Shown piece after piece: positions 60,510 through 64,000 of a stretch of DNA of 64,000 nucleotides (position 1 is the stretch's first letter; every line of letters begins with the position of its first letter). Under the pieces are notes generated by a model that was not told the origin of the DNA, searched no databases, and saw only the letters and a list, made by a program, of their open reading frames with translations. Position numbers and translations under genes: made by a program. The stretch is from Desulfobacteraceae bacterium (lineage in GTDB: Bacteria > Desulfobacterota > Desulfobacteria > Desulfobacterales > Desulfobacteraceae), in assembly GCA_024225635.1 (NCBI GenBank), contig JAAEMK010000889.1:104205-168204 (forward strand). Direction: 5' to 3'.

Positions 60510-61643
60510 TTAAATATCTTTTACGTTGGTAATGGAACTGACCGTTGCCAGAAAACCGGTATCCCCCAGCACCAGGAATTGAGTGCCGTTGATCACCCTG
60601 ATCTCGCTCACCTTCTCCGCCATGGTGGCATCCAGGGCGCCCGAGCCTGAAGTGACGGCATAGGAATAGAATCCTTCAGGGACCTTATTTCCCCTGCTGT
60701 CATTGCCGTCCCAGGTGGCCTCGTTCTCCTCTCCGTATTCCACATCGTCGGCATCCACGTTGATGCTGCTGATCTGCTGGCCGGAGGCGTTGAAGAATCT
60801 CACCGTCACATCCTGCTTTTTCTCATCTTCCGCAAGTTCCGGCAGCTCAAATTTCACCGTGCCAGCCTCTTTGGCGGCACCGTCATAGCTGATCAGGGGC
60901 CGTGCGGTGGTGATCTCTTTACCAAGGTAATCCACGGGAGATTCCTTGGGTGTTTCAACTTCAGCGGGATTGCCCACCTGGACCAGGGATTCCGGGTCCA
61001 CCAGTATTCCCTGAACCTTGAGATAAGCTTTGCCCTCATTGTACACGATGCTCTCCACCGTACCGGTAACGGATGTGGGGATGGCAGCAAACCCTGCTCC
61101 CTCGTTTGCCAGGACCGCATATTTGTAGGAGCCGTCTTCCACCGCCTGCCCGGTATTATCCTTGCCGTCCCAGTCAAAATTGTAGGAGCCCGGGGTCTTC
61201 TGACCCGGATAGAGCGTGCGAACCTCATTTCCAGCCTTGTCATAGATCTTGACCATGACATCCGCGGATCTTTCAATATTGTAGAGCCCGCCAAAGGGAG
61301 ATCCGTCCACCACCTCGATGGAATCCACGTCTCCTGTCACAATCTTGCCCACATAATCGGTGACATTGACCTGGGAGCCGCTGCCCTCCTTTTCTTTCAA
61401 CGCTTCCATGGTGTCGTTGATGTTCATGAGCTGCTCCAGCTGGGAAAACTGGGCCAGCTGTGCCGAGAAGTCGGAGCCCTCCATGGGGTTCATGGGATCT
61501 TGATTTTTCAACTGGGCCACCAGCATGGTCAAAAAAGCGTCCCTGCCAAGGGCATCATTTTTATCTTTCTTTTCCGCATCGTTTGATTTGTAGGAGTCGC
61601 TCAATGCCTCAAGCGAACTGTTTCCCATTCCGGTTACTGCCAT
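60510..61643 (-). CDS. flgD: Hook cap protein FlgD, with extra C-terminal domain
   Basis: 377 aa, longer than the usual ~220-230. The conserved N-terminus has ALGRDAFLTMLVAQLKNQDP followed by MNPMEGSDFSAQLAQFSQLE. Two FlgD Ig-like halves are visible: VMVKIYDKAGNEVRTLYPGQ with FDWDGKDNTGQAVEDGSYKY, and VTVRFFNASGQQISSINVDA with ATWDGNDSRGNKVPEGFYSY. The duplicated Ig-like domain explains the extra length. FlgD caps the growing hook, so enlargement may match the larger FlgE. Confidence 0.93.
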   Translation of the reverse strand: MAVTGMGNSSLEALSDSYKSNDAEKKDKNDALGRDAFLTMLVAQLKNQDPMNPMEGSDFSAQLAQFSQLEQLMNINDTMEALKEKEGSGSQVNVTDYVGKIVTGDVDSIEVVDGSPFGGLYNIERSADVMVKIYDKAGNEVRTLYPGQKTPGSYNFDWDGKDNTGQAVEDGSYKYAVLANEGAGFAAIPTSVTGTVESIVYNEGKAYLKVQGILVDPESLVQVGNPAEVETPKESPVDYLGKEITTARPLISYDGAAKEAGTVKFELPELAEDEKKQDVTVRFFNASGQQISSINVDADDVEYGEENEATWDGNDSRGNKVPEGFYSYAVTSGSGALDATMAEKVSEIRVINGTQFLVLGDTGFLATVSSITNVKDI

Positions 61644-61662
61644 CTCTCGTCTCCTTTTTTAA

Positions 61663-63585
61663 TCACGCCACAAAATGAAGGGCACCGGCATCGTTTGCAA
61701 CGCCCCTGGTATTGATTGCCGTATCACTGTCCCCATTCACTCCCTTGACGCCCGAACCCGCGCCCTTACCGCGCCGGGAACCGGAACCGCCGGAATCCTG
61801 CCTGGCATCCGCCATGGACTGTTTAAAATCGCTTCCCATTTCAACATCAAAGCTGCCGATTGAAATCCCGCTGTTGGCCAGGGCCGTCTTCAGCTCGCTG
61901 GCATGGGAGGCAAGGATATCCCTTGCCGCCTGATTTTCAGTGACCACGCTCACCTTGAGGCTGTCGCCCAGGTTATCGATGGTCATGAGAAGGCGTCCCA
62001 GCTCCGGGGGCCTGAGCTGAAGTTTCAACTCGGTTTCCCCCTGGCTCACGGCGCGTGCAAGGCTCTTCCCAACCTGGTTGGCCACGTAGGAGGGAAGAAT
62101 GGGCCGGGATGACCCGGCCTTGCCGGCTGCCTGGCTCCTGGCCTCCATGGCCATCTCCCGGAACTCTCCGCCGCCCCCCCCGGACGTCTCAAGGGGCGCC
62201 ACGGTTCCTTTCCGCTCTTTTCCCATGACGCCGACCCGTCCGTCCCTGCCAACATCCTTAAGGTCTCCGGGACCGTTTTTGACCTCCTTGACCACCGCCT
62301 CAACGTTCTCCAGAAGCTTGGCAAGTTCCGGCTCAAGCCCTCCCTGGGTCGATGGGGCTCCAGCCACTCCAGGCTGCTGCTGATCAATCTTGGCCCCAAA
62401 GAGCTTGAGCAGGTTTTCCCGCTCCAGCCCCTCCATGGCAGAGGGCTGCCTCTCCACGTCAACACCGGCTGCCGTCAACTTACCAGCGGATGATGTCACG
62501 CCTTTCATGACGGTGGTCAGCAGCTCTTCGGGATCGGTTTCAGCCTTGGTGTTGAAAACCGCCCCCTCTTGGGACATTCCAACTGCATCCGGTTTCCCTG
62601 GATGATCCGGCATCTTAAAGGAATCGCCTTTCTTGAAAAGATCCGCTATCTTGAAGTTCTCCGCGCCCCTGGCGCTCTCCATCCCCCTGGCGCTGTCCAT
62701 CCCCCTGAAGCTGTCCGCCCCCCTGAAGCTGTCCGCGCCCCTGGCGCTGTCCGCGCCCCTGGCGCTGTCCGCGCCCCTGGCGCTGTCCATCCCCCTGAAG
62801 CTGTCCGCCCCCCTGGGATCATCCGAGTTCCGCATCCGCTCCAGTACAGAGACAAAGTCGTCAAGGGTCAGGGGAGCGGCGGAGGCCCCCTTTTCTTCAA
62901 GCCCCATGGCCTGGAGCATTTGGCCAAGCCCGCTGGTTTCCGGATCCGCCTTGAACCGGTTACCTGAATAGAACGATTGTTTTTGAAGCTTCTGAAGGCC
63001 GTCTATCAGGGTATCAAGGTTGATCCCCTTCCCCTCCAGCTTGGCATCGTCAATAATACCGGAGGAAATATCTTCCGGTATTCCCAGCGCCGTCAATATG
63101 GATGAGATAAAGGGAAGGTCTGAAATGGCGAGAAGGTTCTCCTCGCCGGCCTCCTGGTCCGGCTCTTTCGGGCCAAGGGCCCCAAGCCCCTCCATGAGTT
63201 CGGCAAGCCCCACAAGATCGCTGTCCTCATCCTTGAGATCCGCCATCAGGGCGTTGATCTCTTTTGGGTCGAACCCCGCGCGAACCAGGAGTTCCTGGAG
63301 CGCCCCAAGCCCCTGCTGATCGATGGCGGCATTTTCCAGGACAACCCCGGCCATCTCAAGATAACGTTTGAATTGATCGACAAACTCAAGGGCCGGGGAC
63401 TTACCGCTCCCGGCTCCGGGAATGTTATCGATTTTTCCCGTCTTTGGGGACAACAGCGCCGTCAACTTGTCGGCAAAGGCTGTTTCGTTCCCAAGCCCGG
63501 AGAAGCCCCTGCCCTTACCATCCGAGGCAGTGGATGGGATCAGATCTTTCAAAGATGTGCTAAAGTCGACTAAATTTAAATTCAT
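61663..63585 (-). CDS. fliK: Flagellar hook-length control protein FliK
   Basis: 640 aa. The C-terminal FliK domain (GETELKLQLRPPELGRLLMT, then LKVSVVTENQAARDILASHA, ELKTALANSGISI) is well conserved. The first ~440 residues are flexible and include a run of about nine six-residue repeats DS(A/F)RG(A/M) near residues 255-310. FliK acts as a secreted ruler and triggers the FlhB switch. It is the first gene of the sigma-54-driven fliK-flgD-flgE operon. Confidence 0.93.
   Translation of the reverse strand: MNLNLVDFSTSLKDLIPSTASDGKGRGFSGLGNETAFADKLTALLSPKTGKIDNIPGAGSGKSPALEFVDQFKRYLEMAGVVLENAAIDQQGLGALQELLVRAGFDPKEINALMADLKDEDSDLVGLAELMEGLGALGPKEPDQEAGEENLLAISDLPFISSILTALGIPEDISSGIIDDAKLEGKGINLDTLIDGLQKLQKQSFYSGNRFKADPETSGLGQMLQAMGLEEKGASAAPLTLDDFVSVLERMRNSDDPRGADSFRGMDSARGADSARGADSARGADSFRGADSFRGMDSARGMESARGAENFKIADLFKKGDSFKMPDHPGKPDAVGMSQEGAVFNTKAETDPEELLTTVMKGVTSSAGKLTAAGVDVERQPSAMEGLERENLLKLFGAKIDQQQPGVAGAPSTQGGLEPELAKLLENVEAVVKEVKNGPGDLKDVGRDGRVGVMGKERKGTVAPLETSGGGGGEFREMAMEARSQAAGKAGSSRPILPSYVANQVGKSLARAVSQGETELKLQLRPPELGRLLMTIDNLGDSLKVSVVTENQAARDILASHASELKTALANSGISIGSFDVEMGSDFKQSMADARQDSGGSGSRRGKGAGSGVKGVNGDSDTAINTRGVANDAGALHFVA
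62652..62815 (-). repeat. 18-bp coding repeats within fliK
   Basis: About nine tandem 18-bp units encode DS(A/F)RG(A/M). Several are identical at DNA level, so the number may vary by slippage or recombination. In a molecular ruler this would alter length in six-residue steps. Confidence 0.8.
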
Positions 63586-63630
63586 GGCTGCACCCGTATT
63601 TATCAGTTAATTAAATTCTCTCATTGTATA

Positions 63631-63646
63631 AGCAACGACCGTGCCA
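63631..63646 (-). promoter_or_regulatory. sigma-54 promoter of fliK-flgD-flgE
   Basis: The minus-strand sequence TGGCACGGTCGTTGCT is a perfect RpoN consensus match. It is about 45 bp upstream of the fliK ATG. Confidence 0.9.
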
Positions 63647-63826
63647 AACAGTATTTAAAGGTTAATTGCGTATATTTTCAACAACTTACAACACCCTTAA
63701 GCAAGATACACTTCACGCGTTGGGTTGATCAAGCAGTTACTGCCCAATGGGATTTAAGCACCTGGGCAAGAATTGCCTACCCTGAAAACCGTTCCCCCAA
63801 ATTGTCAAAGGAAATCTTTGGGGAGC

Positions 63827-63850
63827 GGGGACAGATTGAAATCTGTCCCC
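63827..63850. repeat. REP-like palindrome downstream of the motE-like gene
   Basis: GGGGACAGATT-GA-AATCTGTCCCC has perfect 11-bp arms. It shares the GGGGACA end with the 26-bp palindromes at 38.0 and 42.8 kb but differs inside. It lies 9 bp past the motE-like stop and may double as a terminator. Confidence 0.75.
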
Positions 63851-63859
63851 ATAGCACGC

Positions 63860-64000
63860 CTACTTCTTCTTAAAGGCGATGCGCTCGCTTATCTTTGCCG
63901 CCCTTTCACTGTCCACAAAGGCAAGGATCTTGGCGGCAGAGGTTTCCCGCATGCGGGAAAAGATCTGTTTTGCGACCTCAATATCCATCTTATCCACGAT
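63860..64000 (-). CDS. MotE-like flagellar protein, C-terminal end (truncated by window edge)
   Basis: 46 codons from the right edge to a TAG at 63860-63862. The translation DKMDIEVAKQIFSRMRETSA followed by AKILAFVDSERAAKISERIA matches the C-terminal MgtE-N-like (MotE) domain of flagellar proteins located between fliJ and fliK. MotE proteins are membrane-anchored and periplasmic and help position the stator. The rest of the gene, including any signal anchor, is outside the window. Confidence 0.75.
   Translation of the reverse strand: MVDKMDIEVAKQIFSRMRETSAAKILAFVDSERAAKISERIAFKKK

Overview
The window looks like a chromosomal segment of a polar-flagellated, Gram-negative deltaproteobacterium (Desulfobacterota, probably Desulfobacteraceae-like). 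This is inferred from L-ring and P-ring genes (flgH, flgI), the FlhF/FlhG polar-placement pair, sigma-54 and sigma-28 promoter signatures, and the gene order. No rRNA or other lineage marker is present, so the taxonomy is only a guess. The window carries most of a flagellar regulon plus a flagellin-glycosylation island.

Layout: (1) 1-2.5 kb, minus strand: the trkA-trkH potassium-uptake pair (trkH runs off the left edge) and a hicA-hicB toxin-antitoxin module with its own promoter. (2) 2.6-4.4 kb, minus: stator genes in the order motB-motA. (3) 4.4-5.4 kb: about 1 kb without a convincing gene. (4) 5.4-17 kb, plus: a glycosylation operon with a Maf flagellin glycosyltransferase, a PaaK-like acyl-adenylating ligase, an LpxD-like acyltransferase, a KamA-like radical-SAM aminomutase, NeuD, NeuB, NeuC, a formyltransferase-like protein, a PIG-L deacetylase and a frameshifted methyltransferase. 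(5) 17-22.7 kb, minus: legB, legC, ptmE, legF and a B12-binding radical-SAM protein. Together (4) and (5) encode a complete core route to a CMP-legionaminic-acid-type nonulosonic acid plus an unusual set of decorating enzymes. (6) 22.9-28.7 kb: a very large flagellin gene diverging from fliD-fliS-(unknown)-flaG. (7) 28.8-37.3 kb, minus: flgN-flgK-flgL-csrA-fliW. (8) 37.5-42.4 kb, minus: flgF-G-A-H-I-J. (9) 42.9-57.5 kb, minus: fliL-M-N-O-P-Q-R-flhB-A-F-G-fliA, then an unusual FliL-like protein, three poorly characterised genes and an FlhB-tail (FlhX-like) gene. (10) 57.7-63.6 kb, minus: fliK-flgD-flgE. The end of a motE-like gene lies at the right edge.

Regulation can be read from the DNA. 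Near-consensus sigma-54 promoters precede motB, flgN, flgF, fliL and fliK. A divergent pair of sigma-28 promoters, both with exact 11-bp spacers, serves flagellin and fliD. The flagellin leader has a hairpin presenting GGA in its loop, followed by a GGA-containing Shine-Dalgarno, matching the CsrA-FliW-flagellin switch; csrA and fliW are both encoded here. FlgM, the usual FliA antagonist, was not found.

Most notable observations: (a) a possible beta-amino-acid or other acyl decoration pathway for a flagellar nonulosonic acid; (b) a membrane-anchored FliL-like protein whose cytoplasmic part carries 11 copies of the SQDDID(R/K/S)L(L/M) motif found at the N-terminus of FliM; (c) strongly enlarged axial proteins (FliC, FlgK, FlgL, FlgE) that contain repeated modules, one apparently shared between FlgE, FlgK and FlgL; and (d) several families of REP-like palindromes between flagellar operons.
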